A DNA stretch of 64,000 nt from Nocardia colli (GTDB taxonomy: Bacteria > Actinomycetota > Actinomycetes > Mycobacteriales > Mycobacteriaceae). The notes beneath the pieces were generated by a model. The model did no database searches, was not told where the DNA came from, and saw only the letters and a list, made by a program, of their open reading frames with translations. The number at the start of each line of letters is the position of its first letter. The first letter of the stretch is position 1. Location: assembly GCF_008704205.1 (NCBI RefSeq), contig NZ_VXLC01000001.1:806001-870000 (forward strand), in the 5' to 3' direction. The position numbers were made by a program, and so were the translations under genes. Positions 43,401-51,774 of the stretch are shown in pieces.

Positions 43401-45262
43401 GGATGCGGCTCGTCGCGCCCGCCGCGTTCTATGCCGAACTGCACCGGTTGCGGCTGGAGTACGGGCCGCGGTTCCGGGTGCTGCGCGGCATCGCGACCGG
43501 ACCGGACAGCGCGATCGGCCTGTTCGACGTCGCCGAATTGCACAGCACCGCAACGCTGAGCGGCTGCCTGCAACTGCTCACCGCGACCGTCTACGACGAG
43601 GTGCCCGCCGACGCGCTTCCGTTGCCGGTCGGTGTCGCCGCCGCGTGGTTGTCCGGTGAACCGAATCGGACGGTCCTCGAGGCGCATGCGTTCGTTCGCG
43701 AGCGCACGGCCACCGGCCTCACCGGCGACGTCATCGCGACCGACCAGCACGGGGTGCCGTGTCTCGCGTTGTCCGGCGTGCGAATCCGGTTCGTGGGAGC
43801 GGATTCTCCGGCACGTTCTGCCGTGACCCCGCGAAAGACCGATCGCGCCATGCCTTTCCGCACGGAGACCTGGCAGGCGGTCGATCCCGACTTCTTCGCC
43901 CTTCACGGCCCGGATAGTCGGATTGCCGAGCGCGCCTTGGTGATCGGCGATTCGGAGCTCGCGATCCGGCTGGCCGATGCGTTGGCGGACACCCTTCCTA
44001 CCGACCGGGTGCCCCGCGAGCCGGACGCGCCGCGGCCGCTCATCACCGACTTGCCGCTGGGTGCTTCCGGCACTGCCCGCACCGCGGTTGTCCTGGTGTG
44101 GCCGACCGAAACAGACCCGTCGGCAACGCATTCCGACCCCATCGGCCCCGGCCGGAGTGCCGTCGCCACGACCGGCCGCGTCCTCGATCTGCTCCAACGG
44201 GTGCACGCCGATGCCGGCACCGCGTCCTTGACGGTCGTCCTGCCGGAACTCACGGCCGCCGAACCGCACCGTGCCGATCCGGATGTCCTGGCCGCACCGC
44301 GGGCGATCGCCGGCCTGGTCCGCTCCCTGCAACTCGAGTCCGGCCGTCCGGTGCGCCTGATCTGGACCGATGCCGACCCGCGGAACTCGGCACTGCTCGC
44401 CCGGTCCGTGGCGGAACTGCCCGGCACCGCATTCGCCGACGAATTGCGCATCTCCGCAGGCGATCTCGCCATCCGCCGCTTCACTCCCGCACGCCTCCGA
44501 TCGACCTCGATCGCCATTGACGCCGCCGGAACCTACGTGGTCACCGGCGGACTGGGCACGATCGGCGCCGTCGCGGTGCGCTGGCTGCTCGATTCCGGCG
44601 CCCGCGACGTAGTGATCCTCACCCGCGCGCCCCGCCCCGTGCCGCCGCTGCTCGACGGCCTGGAGGACCGGATCGTCGTGGTCCGCTGTGACACCGCCGA
44701 CCGGCGCGATCTGGCCAACGCGCTCAACGACATCCGCGAATGCGGCTCGACCATTCGCGGCCTCGTGCACGCGGCAGGCACGACCACGACGGCCACCTTC
44801 GACACCACCACACCCGGCCAGCTGACCACCGCATTCGCCGCCAAACTGACCGCGGCGGGTAACCTGATCGATCTCACCGCCGCCGACCCGACCGACTTCA
44901 TCCTGCTGTTCTCCAGCGCCACCGGCGCATTCGGCGCACCCGGCCGATCCGCCGACGCCGCTGCCGAGGCCGCGATGGATTCCCTCGCGCTGACCTACCC
45001 GGGACGCGGTGTGCTCAGTGTCGGCTGGGGTCGATGGGCGACCGGCTCGAACGCGGCGGTCCGGCAGGCGGGCATCGCCGCGTTCGACACCCGCCACGAT
45101 GCCGCGCTGCTGTCTGGGCTGTTGCGATACACCGGGACCTATCTCTCGGCAGTGGATTACGCACCGACCGCCGACACCTCCCCCGTGGCGGTGCGCCTTT
45201 CGACTATCCTCGGCGCCGCCCTGGTCGATCGGCTCGCCGCACACCCCAGCGAGGTCTTGTGA
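40496..45262 (+). CDS. Type I polyketide synthase, KS-AT-DH-KR, with degenerate AT, DH and KR
   Basis: Protein of 1588 aa. KS (1-410) is intact: Cys155 in DSACSSS, His290 in HGTGT, His331 in KSAIGH. AT (about 505-830) starts FLFAGQGGQ, but the nucleophile elbow is GHGLGE, with Gly606 instead of Ser, and the later ASHS motif is AAYS, so Ser and His are both lost. DH (about 870-1130) keeps HxxxGxxxxP (His876), but the LDxxLQ Asp is Ser (LSGCLQ). KR (about 1345-1530) keeps TGGLGTIG, but the catalytic Tyr and Asn are Asp1487 and Glu1491. No ACP, ER or TE domain is present. Only condensation appears possible. Confidence 0.9.
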   Translation: MTGVSIVGIGCRVPGADGGDEFWRMLLAGRDATRPPPAGRPGTRRGGYLDGIDAFDNEWFALAERETALMDPQQRLAMEVAVEALDDAGIGYRTRGSGAAVVFGACGYDHGVTVLGRDGFDAPHAVTGSALGIIANRLSYVLDLRGPSLVLDSACSSSLAAVDLAVRLVADGTAPFAIAGGVNLLLLPHTSNYLADGGFLAADGRAKPFDATADGYPRADGCAVVILQRTEDAVREGNRVYAEIAGTSVGSDGRSNGLRAPNGRAQQETVRAAWSRAGLDPRSAGYFECHGTGTALGDAVEVAALAAVVAPDTSARTEPIWIGSVKSAIGHPEAAAGVIGLIKAALSVHHGVIAPMNGFGTENPLLKLAERGLRVPTAAVDWSTVPLGERRAGVSSFGFGGTNAHAVLRGVELPRAVRGDGPPVLIPVTGRDIAELSAEAGRFADRIEVGAGSLREFASAAARLLPQRTRACVLVRDRGDAMKQLRAVAQGDSSAAVIGPSATRRRGGVLFLFAGQGGQHLAMGRALAARHSVFAAALAKVADAIVAADGPRVWTPRHGFALTPAGNGNGSRALALVPPAIFAFQVALAELLAVWGIRPDAVVGHGLGEIAAAAVGGALSLADAALIVVRRSRIVAAPADRTAMALLAAAPSEAAKLVEPMRAQVGIAAVNGPRSVVVSGIPRYVDTLVRRAKRRDMPALRITDDSAAYSPPVSTVPPEFGEALADLTPMAPHTPLYSTARRAELITTAAMDGTYWTENASGTVELADALERAAADGHTTVLEISPHPVLIPVVGEYPEFRDATHPVATRDDEAGAFLTCLAQLHLEGRPVDWSAQGPFSTPPRRTWRKRTFPLITPQAAPDTDETVFPPDDLTDHVINGEPIVPTAFWLRRLLHLAHATVLTDVLVHERTALSALPEVTYRGDGDGSVRAEVTQATALASARPAGDPTPADIVAWMRVVDANRAGRHRMRLVAPAAFYAELHRLRLEYGPRFRVLRGIATGPDSAIGLFDVAELHSTATLSGCLQLLTATVYDEVPADALPLPVGVAAAWLSGEPNRTVLEAHAFVRERTATGLTGDVIATDQHGVPCLALSGVRIRFVGADSPARSAVTPRKTDRAMPFRTETWQAVDPDFFALHGPDSRIAERALVIGDSELAIRLADALADTLPTDRVPREPDAPRPLITDLPLGASGTARTAVVLVWPTETDPSATHSDPIGPGRSAVATTGRVLDLLQRVHADAGTASLTVVLPELTAAEPHRADPDVLAAPRAIAGLVRSLQLESGRPVRLIWTDADPRNSALLARSVAELPGTAFADELRISAGDLAIRRFTPARLRSTSIAIDAAGTYVVTGGLGTIGAVAVRWLLDSGARDVVILTRAPRPVPPLLDGLEDRIVVVRCDTADRRDLANALNDIRECGSTIRGLVHAAGTTTTATFDTTTPGQLTTAFAAKLTAAGNLIDLTAADPTDFILLFSSATGAFGAPGRSADAAAEAAMDSLALTYPGRGVLSVGWGRWATGSNAAVRQAGIAAFDTRHDAALLSGLLRYTGTYLSAVDYAPTADTSPVAVRLSTILGAALVDRLAAHPSEVL

Positions 45263-46965
45263 CAGCCTGCAACAGCCTCGCCGCGCGGATCGCCGAGCTG
45301 GCGGAGACCCGACCGGACGAGGTCGCCTACACCGAGCTGCGCTATCGCATGCACGAGCGGCTACCCGTCTCGATGACCTACGCCGGCTTGCATTCCGCCG
45401 CGGGCGAACTCGCCGAGCGGCTCCGGGCCGGCAGCGCACCGGGCGACCGGGTCGCCATCCTCTGCGCGCACGGACTCGACTACGCCGTCGCCTTTCTCGC
45501 CTGCCTGTACAGCAATCGCATTGCGGTGCCGCTGTTTCCAGCCGCCGGCCCGCGCAACAAAGAGCGACTGCTCGCGGTGCTGGCCGATGCCCGGCCGACC
45601 CTCGCCCTGCTGTCCCACGGTGACTCGAACCGCGCATCGATACTCGGCCCCGTCCTCGGCGCGGTCGTCGAACTCGCCCCGGATATCACTGCGCCCCTGG
45701 CAGATTCGCCCGCGCCGGTCATCGATCCCATCCGCGCCGAACTCGCCTATCTCCAGTACACCTCGGGCTCGACCCAGTCTCCTGCAGGCGTCCGGGTCAC
45801 CCACGCGAACATGACCACGGCGCTGGAACAACTGCGCCAGGCCCTGCAACCGACGCCGGGCAAACCCATCCTGACCTGGCTGCCGTTCTTCCACGACATG
45901 GGCCTCATCCTCGGCCTGTCGCTGCCGCTCTATTGCGGCGTCCCCGGCCTGACCATGTCGCCGGCGGAATTCGCGAAGCGGCCGATCCGGTGGCTGCGCG
46001 CCGTGAGCGATTATCGCGCGGGCATCACCGGCGGCCCCAATTTCGGTCTGTGCCTGATGGTTTCGTCGACCACACCGGAGGAACGCGCCGGGCTGGACCT
46101 GTCCTGCCTCGACATGCTGCTCAACGGCTCCGAGCCGGTCCGGGCCGATACGCTCGCCGAATTCACCCGCACCTTCGCCGAATACGGTTTCCGCCACCGT
46201 GCGCACACACCCGGTTTCGGCCTGGCCGAGGCCACGCTGACCGTGACCATCGGCGATTGGCGCGCCGACCCGGTGGCCCAGTACTTCGAGCGCAGCGCGC
46301 TCGCCGAGGGCCGGGCGGTCCAGCTCGCGCAATCACTGGGCGGCACACCGCTGGTCGGCTGTGGCGCGCCGATCGGACAGGACGTGCGCATCGTGCACCC
46401 GGTGTCCTGCGCCGAGCTGCCCACCGGCCGGGTCGGCGAGATCTGGGTGGCCGGGGCGAATGTGTGCGACGGCTACTACGGCAGGCCGGACGCCACCGCA
46501 GAGACCTTCCACGCCACGCTGCGCGGCAGCGAGGCCGGCTGGCTGCGCACCGGCGACCTCGGCTTCTGGTTCGACGGTCAGCTCTACATCGCGGGCAGGC
46601 GCAAGGACGTGATCGTTGTCGACGGACGCAACCACTTCCCCGCCGACATCGAGGCGACAGTCGAGGCCTGCGCCGCGGAGATCCGGCCCGGGCACGTGAC
46701 GGCGTTCGGGCACGACGACGGACGCCGGGAAGATCTGGTGATCGTGGCCGAGCTGCGTGTGGTCGACGCCACCGAGCCCGCCGAACTCTCGGTGCTCGCC
46801 CGCCGGATCCGCACCGCGGTCGCGGCCGCGCACGAGGTGATGCCCGGTTCGGTGATGCTGGTCGAGCCAGGTCGCATCCCCAAGACCACCAGCGGCAAGC
46901 TGCGCCGCGGGGAATGCCGGGCCCGCTATATCGCCGGGCAGCTCGACCCGGTGGCGATGATCTGA
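45259..46965 (+). CDS. Fatty acyl-AMP ligase (FAAL, FadD32-like)
   Basis: Protein of 568 aa, GTG start overlapping the PKS stop by 4 nt. ANL motifs include LQYTSGSTQSPAGVRVTH (from about 165), TWLPFFHDMGLILGL, PGFGLAEATL and the RKDVIVVDGRNHFPADIE block that marks FAALs rather than acyl-CoA ligases; the C-terminal Lys is in KTTSGKLRRGE. FAALs make acyl-adenylates and pass the acyl group to an ACP or PKS instead of CoA. Its place after the ACP and PKS suggests that it loads a fatty acid onto the stand-alone ACP for the KS. Confidence 0.9.
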   Translation: MTACNSLAARIAELAETRPDEVAYTELRYRMHERLPVSMTYAGLHSAAGELAERLRAGSAPGDRVAILCAHGLDYAVAFLACLYSNRIAVPLFPAAGPRNKERLLAVLADARPTLALLSHGDSNRASILGPVLGAVVELAPDITAPLADSPAPVIDPIRAELAYLQYTSGSTQSPAGVRVTHANMTTALEQLRQALQPTPGKPILTWLPFFHDMGLILGLSLPLYCGVPGLTMSPAEFAKRPIRWLRAVSDYRAGITGGPNFGLCLMVSSTTPEERAGLDLSCLDMLLNGSEPVRADTLAEFTRTFAEYGFRHRAHTPGFGLAEATLTVTIGDWRADPVAQYFERSALAEGRAVQLAQSLGGTPLVGCGAPIGQDVRIVHPVSCAELPTGRVGEIWVAGANVCDGYYGRPDATAETFHATLRGSEAGWLRTGDLGFWFDGQLYIAGRRKDVIVVDGRNHFPADIEATVEACAAEIRPGHVTAFGHDDGRREDLVIVAELRVVDATEPAELSVLARRIRTAVAAAHEVMPGSVMLVEPGRIPKTTSGKLRRGECRARYIAGQLDPVAMI

Positions 46966-47027
46966 GCCGGTCCGAAACACCGTCGAGTTCCCGCTGATCC
47001 GGGCCGCGGGCCGCGATGATGAGGCGC

Positions 47028-47417
47028 ATGGCGACCGACAACATCTCCGTGCAGTGGAAAGACGAGCCCGAGGAGCACGACTATCCGGCAGCCGCCGACT
47101 ACCTGGAGCTGCTGGCCGCGCCGAAGGTGGTCAGCGCCGTGGTGGACGATCTGCGGGCCGGTCCCATCGTGCACAAGAAGGCCAAGGACATTCTGCGCGC
47201 GGCGGGGCTCGAGCTGCTGCCGCCGGAGAACGCGCATGTCCGGCGGGACCTGATCAAGATCAACAATGGTAAGTCGCTGTCCCCGATTCTGCTGGTGCGC
47301 GGCGATTTCCGCACCGGGACGCCGATGGTGATCGCCGACGGTTACCACCGGGTCTGCGCGATCCACTGGGCCGACGAGGACATCGCCATTCCGGCGAAGA
47401 TCGCCGCCATGCCGTGA
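47028..47417 (+). CDS. Small ParB-like-domain protein
   Basis: Protein of 129 aa. The C-terminal part has VIADGYHRVCAIHWADED, close to the DGxHR motif of ParB/Srx-like nucleotide-binding folds, preceded by DLIKINNGKSLSPILLV. The N-terminal part is acidic. Function unknown; the motif is the only clue. Its stop overlaps the antiporter GTG (GTGA), so the two are translated as a coupled pair. Confidence 0.6.
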   Translation: MATDNISVQWKDEPEEHDYPAAADYLELLAAPKVVSAVVDDLRAGPIVHKKAKDILRAAGLELLPPENAHVRRDLIKINNGKSLSPILLVRGDFRTGTPMVIADGYHRVCAIHWADEDIAIPAKIAAMP

Positions 47418-48559
47418 CCTTCTCCACCCTCGCACTCGTCCTCGCGCTCGGCCTGTTCGGGCCGCTGCTCGCGCTGCGCAGCTCGTGGCACGTGCCGGTG
47501 ATTCTCGGCGAGGTGATCGCCGGAATCGTGTTCGGCGCCACCGGATTCGGCGTGCTGCACAGCGCCGATCCGATCTTCGCGTTCCTCGCGGACATGGGGT
47601 TCGCGGTGGTCATGTTCGTCGCGGGAACCCATGTGCCGGTGCGGGATCCGGCGGTGCGGTCCGCCCTGAGCGTCGGCGTCGTCCGCGCGATCATGGTCGG
47701 ATTGCTGGCTGCCGCAGCGGGATTCGGCATCGCGCACTGGTTCGATACCGGGCACGGCGCCATGTACGCGGTGCTGCTCGCCTCCTCGTCGGCGGCGCTG
47801 GTGCTGCCGATCATCGACTCGCTCGGACTCGACGGCAAGCCGGTACTCGCGTTGACCGCGCAGGTGGCGATCGCCGATACCGCGTGTGTGGTGGCGCTGC
47901 CGTTGGCGATCGATCCGGAGCATGCGGGACGCGCGGCGCTCGGTGCGCTGGCCGTCGCCGCCTGCGGCGTCGTGCTCTTCGTGGTGTTGCGCTGGCTGGA
48001 ACAGTCGGGTGCGCGGCGCCGGGCGCATCGGTTGTCCGAGGATCGCAAGCTCGCGCTCGAATTGCGGGTGAGCCTCGCGGTCCTGTTCGCATTGTGCGCG
48101 GTGGCCACCCAGACTCGGGTGTCGATCATGTTGGCAGGCTTCGCCGCTGGGCTCGCGGTGGCGGCGATCGGCGAGCCGCGCCGGGTGGCGCGGCAGTTGT
48201 TCGCGATCAACGACGGTTTTCTCGGGCCGCTGTTCTTCGTCTGGCTCGGCGCTCGGCTCAACCTGCGCGACTTCGGCGAACACCCGCGGCTCATCGCCCT
48301 CGGGCTGGCGCTCGGCGTGGGCGCGGTGCTGGTTCACCTGATTCCGCGGGTGATCGGTCAGCCGGTCGGCTACGGGGCGCTGGCGGCGGCGCAGATCGGG
48401 GTTCCGGTCGCGGCGGTCACGGTCGGCACTGAACTGCACGTGCTGATCCCGGGGGAGGCGGCGGCGTTGATGCTCGGCGCGCTGTGCACGATCGCCGCAG
48501 CGGCGGTGGCGGCGAATCGGCTGGCCGCCAAGGCACCGGCTAAGCCGGCCTCGACCTGA
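47414..48559 (+). CDS. Cation:proton antiporter (CPA2-type, NhaP/KefB-like)
   Basis: Protein of 381 aa with about 11-12 hydrophobic helices. Typical CPA features are VILGEVIAGIVFGATGFG, FAVVMFVAGTHV, LASSSAALVLPIID, a helix with AQVAIADTACVVALPLAID carrying the transport Asp, and LGPLFFVWLGARLNL. There is no C-terminal TrkA-N regulatory domain, so control may come from elsewhere, possibly the coupled ParB-like protein (inference). Exchanges Na+ or K+ for H+. Confidence 0.8.
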   Translation: MTFSTLALVLALGLFGPLLALRSSWHVPVILGEVIAGIVFGATGFGVLHSADPIFAFLADMGFAVVMFVAGTHVPVRDPAVRSALSVGVVRAIMVGLLAAAAGFGIAHWFDTGHGAMYAVLLASSSAALVLPIIDSLGLDGKPVLALTAQVAIADTACVVALPLAIDPEHAGRAALGALAVAACGVVLFVVLRWLEQSGARRRAHRLSEDRKLALELRVSLAVLFALCAVATQTRVSIMLAGFAAGLAVAAIGEPRRVARQLFAINDGFLGPLFFVWLGARLNLRDFGEHPRLIALGLALGVGAVLVHLIPRVIGQPVGYGALAAAQIGVPVAAVTVGTELHVLIPGEAAALMLGALCTIAAAAVAANRLAAKAPAKPAST

Positions 48560-48976
48560 TCAGTCTTCGGTGCGGCCGAGGAGTCGATCCGTCTCGCGCC
48601 GTTCGCGTTTGGTGGGCCGACCGGACCCGCGGTCGCGGCGCGGCAGGGCGGCGAGGATCTCGCGCGAGGGCGGCGGTGGGCTGCGGTCGATCAGGCATTG
48701 CGCGGCGACCGGGGCGCTGACCCGCTTGGTGATGATCTGCTCGACGATCACGATGCGTTCGACGCCGCTCAGGCGGATGCGCACCTCGTCGCCGGGTTTG
48801 ACCGGCTGGGCGGGCTTGGCCGCGGCGCCGTTGACGCGGACGTGTCCGCCCCGGCAGGCCTCGGCGGCAGCGGATCTGGTTTTGAACAGGCGCACGGCCC
48901 AAGTCCATGAATCGACTCGGGCCTGCGTCGCGGTGCTCTTTCCGTTCGCACGGATGCCGTTTTCGGCGGGGGTCAC
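48560..48976 (-). CDS. S4-domain RNA-binding protein (Hsp15-like)
   Basis: Protein of 138 aa. The S4 fold covers about residues 20-85: RVDSWTWAVRLFKTRSAAAE, ACRGGHVRVNG and VKPGDEVRI. The C-terminus is Arg-rich (GRPTKRERRETDRLLGR). Hsp15-like proteins bind stalled 50S subunits carrying peptidyl-tRNA. GTG start. The stop lies directly beside that of the convergent antiporter. It precedes nothing in its own direction, so it is probably monocistronic or read from the NlpC promoter. Confidence 0.8.
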   Translation of the reverse strand: MTPAENGIRANGKSTATQARVDSWTWAVRLFKTRSAAAEACRGGHVRVNGAAAKPAQPVKPGDEVRIRLSGVERIVIVEQIITKRVSAPVAAQCLIDRSPPPPSREILAALPRRDRGSGRPTKRERRETDRLLGRTED

Positions 48977-48979
48977 TCG

Positions 48980-49648
48980 TTAGACGATACGGCGTGCGGT
49001 GACCACATCGCCGGCGCGGAGCGGGGTGTAGGAGACGGGCGAGCCGGACTGAACGGCGTTGAGCAGCTTGCCGTCACCCGCGTAGATGCCGACGTGGCCG
49101 CCACCGTTGGTCACGACGATGTCGCCGGGCTGCAGGTTCTGGAAGGCCACCGGAGCGCCGACGTGCGACTGCTCGAAGCTGGTGCGGGGGAGTTCGACGC
49201 CGGCCTGCCGGTAGGCCCACTGGACCAGACCCGAGCAGTCGAAGTTGGAGGGCCCTGCGGCACCCCAGGAGTACATCGCACCCACCTTGGTCTTGGCGGC
49301 GTCGAGCGCGATATCGCTGGCACTGGGGGCGGGGTTGAACAGGCCGGGCATGTTCGGCGCGAAGTTCGGGATGCCTGGCGCCGCCTGCTGCTGCGGTGCG
49401 CCGGGAACCTGCGCGTTCGGCATGGCCGACACGGCCTGCTGGATCTGCTGGTTGAGTTGCTGGACCGGCGCCTCGTATTCCTGTGGCACAGGAACATCGA
49501 AGTTGCCCAGTCCGGGGAGGTTGATGGTTGCCGCCATCGCGGGGATCGCGGGCATCGCGCCGGTTGTCGCGGCCACCGCGCCCATGACGAGGGCACCCTT
49601 GACGGAATTCGGCAAGCGCGAATCCCGCTGCATGCTGTGTTTACCCAC
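48980..49648 (-). CDS. Secreted NlpC/P60 peptidoglycan hydrolase
   Basis: Protein of about 222 aa. GTG 49648 gives a basic N-terminus and an export signal: NSVKGALVMGAVAATTGAMP, ending AMAA. A Gln/Pro-rich linker (QQLNQQIQQAVSAM, then PGAPQQQAAP) precedes the catalytic domain with NFDCSGLVQWAYRQAG (Cys), GDIVVTNGGGHVGIYAG (His) and a third residue probably in LLNAVQSG. It should cleave the D-Glu-mDAP bond of wall peptides. A long structured 5' leader precedes it. ATG 49633 in the same frame is an alternative start. Confidence 0.85.
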   Translation of the reverse strand: MGKHSMQRDSRLPNSVKGALVMGAVAATTGAMPAIPAMAATINLPGLGNFDVPVPQEYEAPVQQLNQQIQQAVSAMPNAQVPGAPQQQAAPGIPNFAPNMPGLFNPAPSASDIALDAAKTKVGAMYSWGAAGPSNFDCSGLVQWAYRQAGVELPRTSFEQSHVGAPVAFQNLQPGDIVVTNGGGHVGIYAGDGKLLNAVQSGSPVSYTPLRAGDVVTARRIV

Positions 49649-49850
49649 CGAGCTACGTCTCCGATCTTCGTACTCTCCCGCCGACCGGTGAGCGACCAGT
49701 AAATGGCCGCAAGGAATCACCCAGTCGAACACTGCGGGTGTTCCCGGCACGGCAGGCGGGAAGATGGCCCCGACGGCCGCTAAGGCGGTAACTGTGTGGC
49801 GCCGCTTCTCTTTCGAAACGACAGGACTCCACTAAGTCACGAAGAGATTA
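49649..49850 (-). promoter_or_regulatory. Structured 5' leader of the NlpC/P60 gene (possible c-di-AMP/ydaO-type riboswitch)
   Basis: Read on the minus strand, the leader can fold into a long-range stem UCCCGCC/GGCGGGA (49755-49761 with 49676-49682). It encloses two local hairpins: GAACAC/GUGUUC (49727-49743) and ACUGGU/ACCGGU with one wobble pair (49684-49700). A CUCUU/AAGAG pairing is possible further 5', and GGGUGAUUCC lies in the middle. NlpC/Rpf genes of actinobacteria are the classic targets of ydaO (c-di-AMP) riboswitches, but the standard CGACAGCUAAC segment is not seen, so the class is unproven. Confidence 0.45.
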
Positions 49851-50021
49851 CGATGCCGACGCGGTGTTGTCCAGCGCACAGACCTGGTAGTTTTCCCGTC
49901 CCGGCAAACTCCCTGGACGATCGCCCGGAATCGCGACACGCCCACTGGGTCACGACACGATATCGGCGAATAAGTGTCTGTTACCGATCGGCCGCAAATG
50001 TCCGAATCGTCCTTCGGGAAT
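49851..50021. other. Intergenic, probable NlpC promoter region
   Basis: Between the structured leader and the coiled-coil gene. No gene or strong repeat was recognised. It is relatively AT-rich near 49960-50030, where the minus-strand promoter for the NlpC transcript could lie. Confidence 0.35.
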
Positions 50022-50300
50022 TCAGGATTCGCGGCCGTTGGCCGCCTCGCCGTCACGTTCGGCGAGCGTCTGCTCGAGTTCGGCGATCCGGCGCTGCGCC
50101 TCGGCGAGGCCGACTTCCAACTTGCCGAGCGCCATCACCAACGGCCCGACCGCGAGGTCCGCGACGAGCTGCGGATCGTCATAGCCCTGCCCTATCGCCG
50201 CCAGGATGTTGGCGCGGATGCGGTGCGCCACCGTCGCCCCCGTCGGCACGTTCCAGGATTGGACCACCTCGGCGGTGGTCGGGGTGGGTTCGTCGGACAT
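50022..50300 (-). CDS. Small coiled-coil protein of unknown function
   Basis: Protein of 92 aa, ATG 50300 just after GGAGGG. The first half has VVQSWNVPTGATVAHRIRAN then ILAAIGQGYDD; the C-terminal third (about 58-85) is a heptad-rich coiled coil, GKLEVGLAEAQRRIAELEQTL. No domain recognised. It is divergent from the AAA ATPase gene, with the TCTAG/TAGAT repeat element between them. Confidence 0.65.
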   Translation of the reverse strand: MSDEPTPTTAEVVQSWNVPTGATVAHRIRANILAAIGQGYDDPQLVADLAVGPLVMALGKLEVGLAEAQRRIAELEQTLAERDGEAANGRES

Positions 50301-50397
50301 GACCCTCCGATACTCGCTGGAAACGCCAGCAGCGTAATGACTTCCGTGCCCATCTCAACCGTGCGAGAGCCATCGTGCAATACCGGCCGCTAGCAAT

Positions 50398-50417
50398 ATC
50401 TAGGACACGCCGTAGAT
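50398..50417. promoter_or_regulatory. ATCTA/TAGAT inverted repeat upstream of the AAA ATPase
   Basis: ATCTA-10 nt-TAGAT, running into CGTAGATTCGG. Related blocks (ATCTAGGG and CGTAGATT) recur at about 53880-54031 upstream of the alpha/beta hydrolase, suggesting a shared binding protein. Confidence 0.4.
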
Positions 50418-50459
50418 TCGGCCAGATTTCCCGGACATAACGGGCTACGGTGTCAGAGC

Positions 50460-51641
50460 ATGGACCCCGTGCGGAATCCGTATGCTCCCGGAGCCGGACA
50501 GCGCCCACCCGAATTAGCCGGGCGCGACAAGCAACTCACCGCTTTCGACATCGTGCTGGAACGCATCGCGCGCGGCCGGCCGGAACGCAGCGTCATGCTC
50601 ACCGGCCTGCGCGGCGTCGGAAAAACGGTGCTGCTCAATCAACTTCGCTCGGCCGCCATCTCGCGCGGCTGGGGCACCGGCAAGATCGAGGCGCGGCCGG
50701 ATCAGGAACTGCGCCGTCCGCTGTCCTCCGCGCTGCACATGGCGGTCCGCGCGATCGCCATGGCGCACCGGAACCCGGAGCGGGTCGACGACTTCCTCGG
50801 CATCCTCAAGGCCTTCGCGTTGCGCGCCACCGCGGACAAGGGGATGCGCGAACGCTGGCAGCCGGGCATCGACGTGCCCGCGGTCACCGGACGCGCGGAT
50901 TCCGGCGACATCGAGATCGACCTGGTCGAGCTTCTGGTCGAGGCGGCGGCGCTGGCCAGCGAAATCGGCGTCGGCATCGCGATTTTCATCGACGAGATGC
51001 AGGATCTGAGCCCGGCCGACGTCTCCGCGATCTGCGGGGCCTGCCACGAATTGAGCCAGGACACCGCGCCGCTGATCGTGGTCGGCGCCGGACTGCCGCA
51101 TCTGCCCGCGGTGCTGTCCGCGTCGAAGAGTTACTCGGAGCGATTGTTCAGTTATCACCGCATCGATCGGCTCGACCGCGAATCCGCCGACCTCGCGCTG
51201 ATCGCGCCCGCCGAGCGCGAAGAGGTGAAATTCACCGACGAAGCGCTGGATGCGCTGTACCACAAGGCCGATGGTTATCCATACTTTGTGCAGGCCTACG
51301 GCAAAGCAGCCTGGGATCAAGCGCCGGAGAGCCCGATCTCCGCGGAGGATGTCGAGGTCGCCTCGCCGACCGCGGAGGAGGAGCTGGCGGTCGGCTTCTT
51401 CGGCTCCCGCTACGAACGGGCAACGCCGGCCGAGCGAGAGTACATGCGCGCCATGGCCGATCTGGCCGGCGACGATGGCCCGGTGGCGACCTCGGCGGTG
51501 GCCAGCGAACTCGGGCGCAAACCCGCCTCGCTGTCGCCGGCCCGGGACGGGCTGATCAAGAAGGGGCTGATCTATTCGGCCGAGCGCGGCACGATCGGAT
51601 TCACCGTGCCGCACTTCGGTCGCTACCTACGCAGCGTTTGA
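50460..51641 (+). CDS. AAA+ ATP-binding protein with C-terminal winged helix
   Basis: Protein of 393 aa. Walker A GLRGVGKT (49-56), Walker B VGIAIFIDEMQDLS (about 174-187) and a sensor-like LIVVGAGLPHLP follow the Orc1/Cdc6-like or STAND-like AAA pattern. The C-terminal about 75 residues (SAVASELGRKPASLSPARDG, LIKKGLIYS) look like a winged helix. It may remodel or bind DNA, or act as a signalling switch; no partner gene is adjacent. A -10-like TACGGT lies only 9 nt before the ATG, so the mRNA is probably leaderless. Confidence 0.75.
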   Translation: MDPVRNPYAPGAGQRPPELAGRDKQLTAFDIVLERIARGRPERSVMLTGLRGVGKTVLLNQLRSAAISRGWGTGKIEARPDQELRRPLSSALHMAVRAIAMAHRNPERVDDFLGILKAFALRATADKGMRERWQPGIDVPAVTGRADSGDIEIDLVELLVEAAALASEIGVGIAIFIDEMQDLSPADVSAICGACHELSQDTAPLIVVGAGLPHLPAVLSASKSYSERLFSYHRIDRLDRESADLALIAPAEREEVKFTDEALDALYHKADGYPYFVQAYGKAAWDQAPESPISAEDVEVASPTAEEELAVGFFGSRYERATPAEREYMRAMADLAGDDGPVATSAVASELGRKPASLSPARDGLIKKGLIYSAERGTIGFTVPHFGRYLRSV

Positions 51642-51774
51642 GCTCGAAAACCGGGCAATACGAACATCGATGGGTAGCCCCGTATTAGCTTGTCTACCAA
51701 GATCATTAGAGATCGATAGAAATCAATCGACCTGCGGCCCTACCGGCGGGTAACTAAAGTTCCTACACTCGAAT

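Noticed and set aside
41885..45637. 1250-codon open frame antisense to the PKS
   Set aside because: It is Arg/Gly-rich with no domain, and the sense strand encodes clear PKS motifs; long antisense frames are normal in high-GC DNA.
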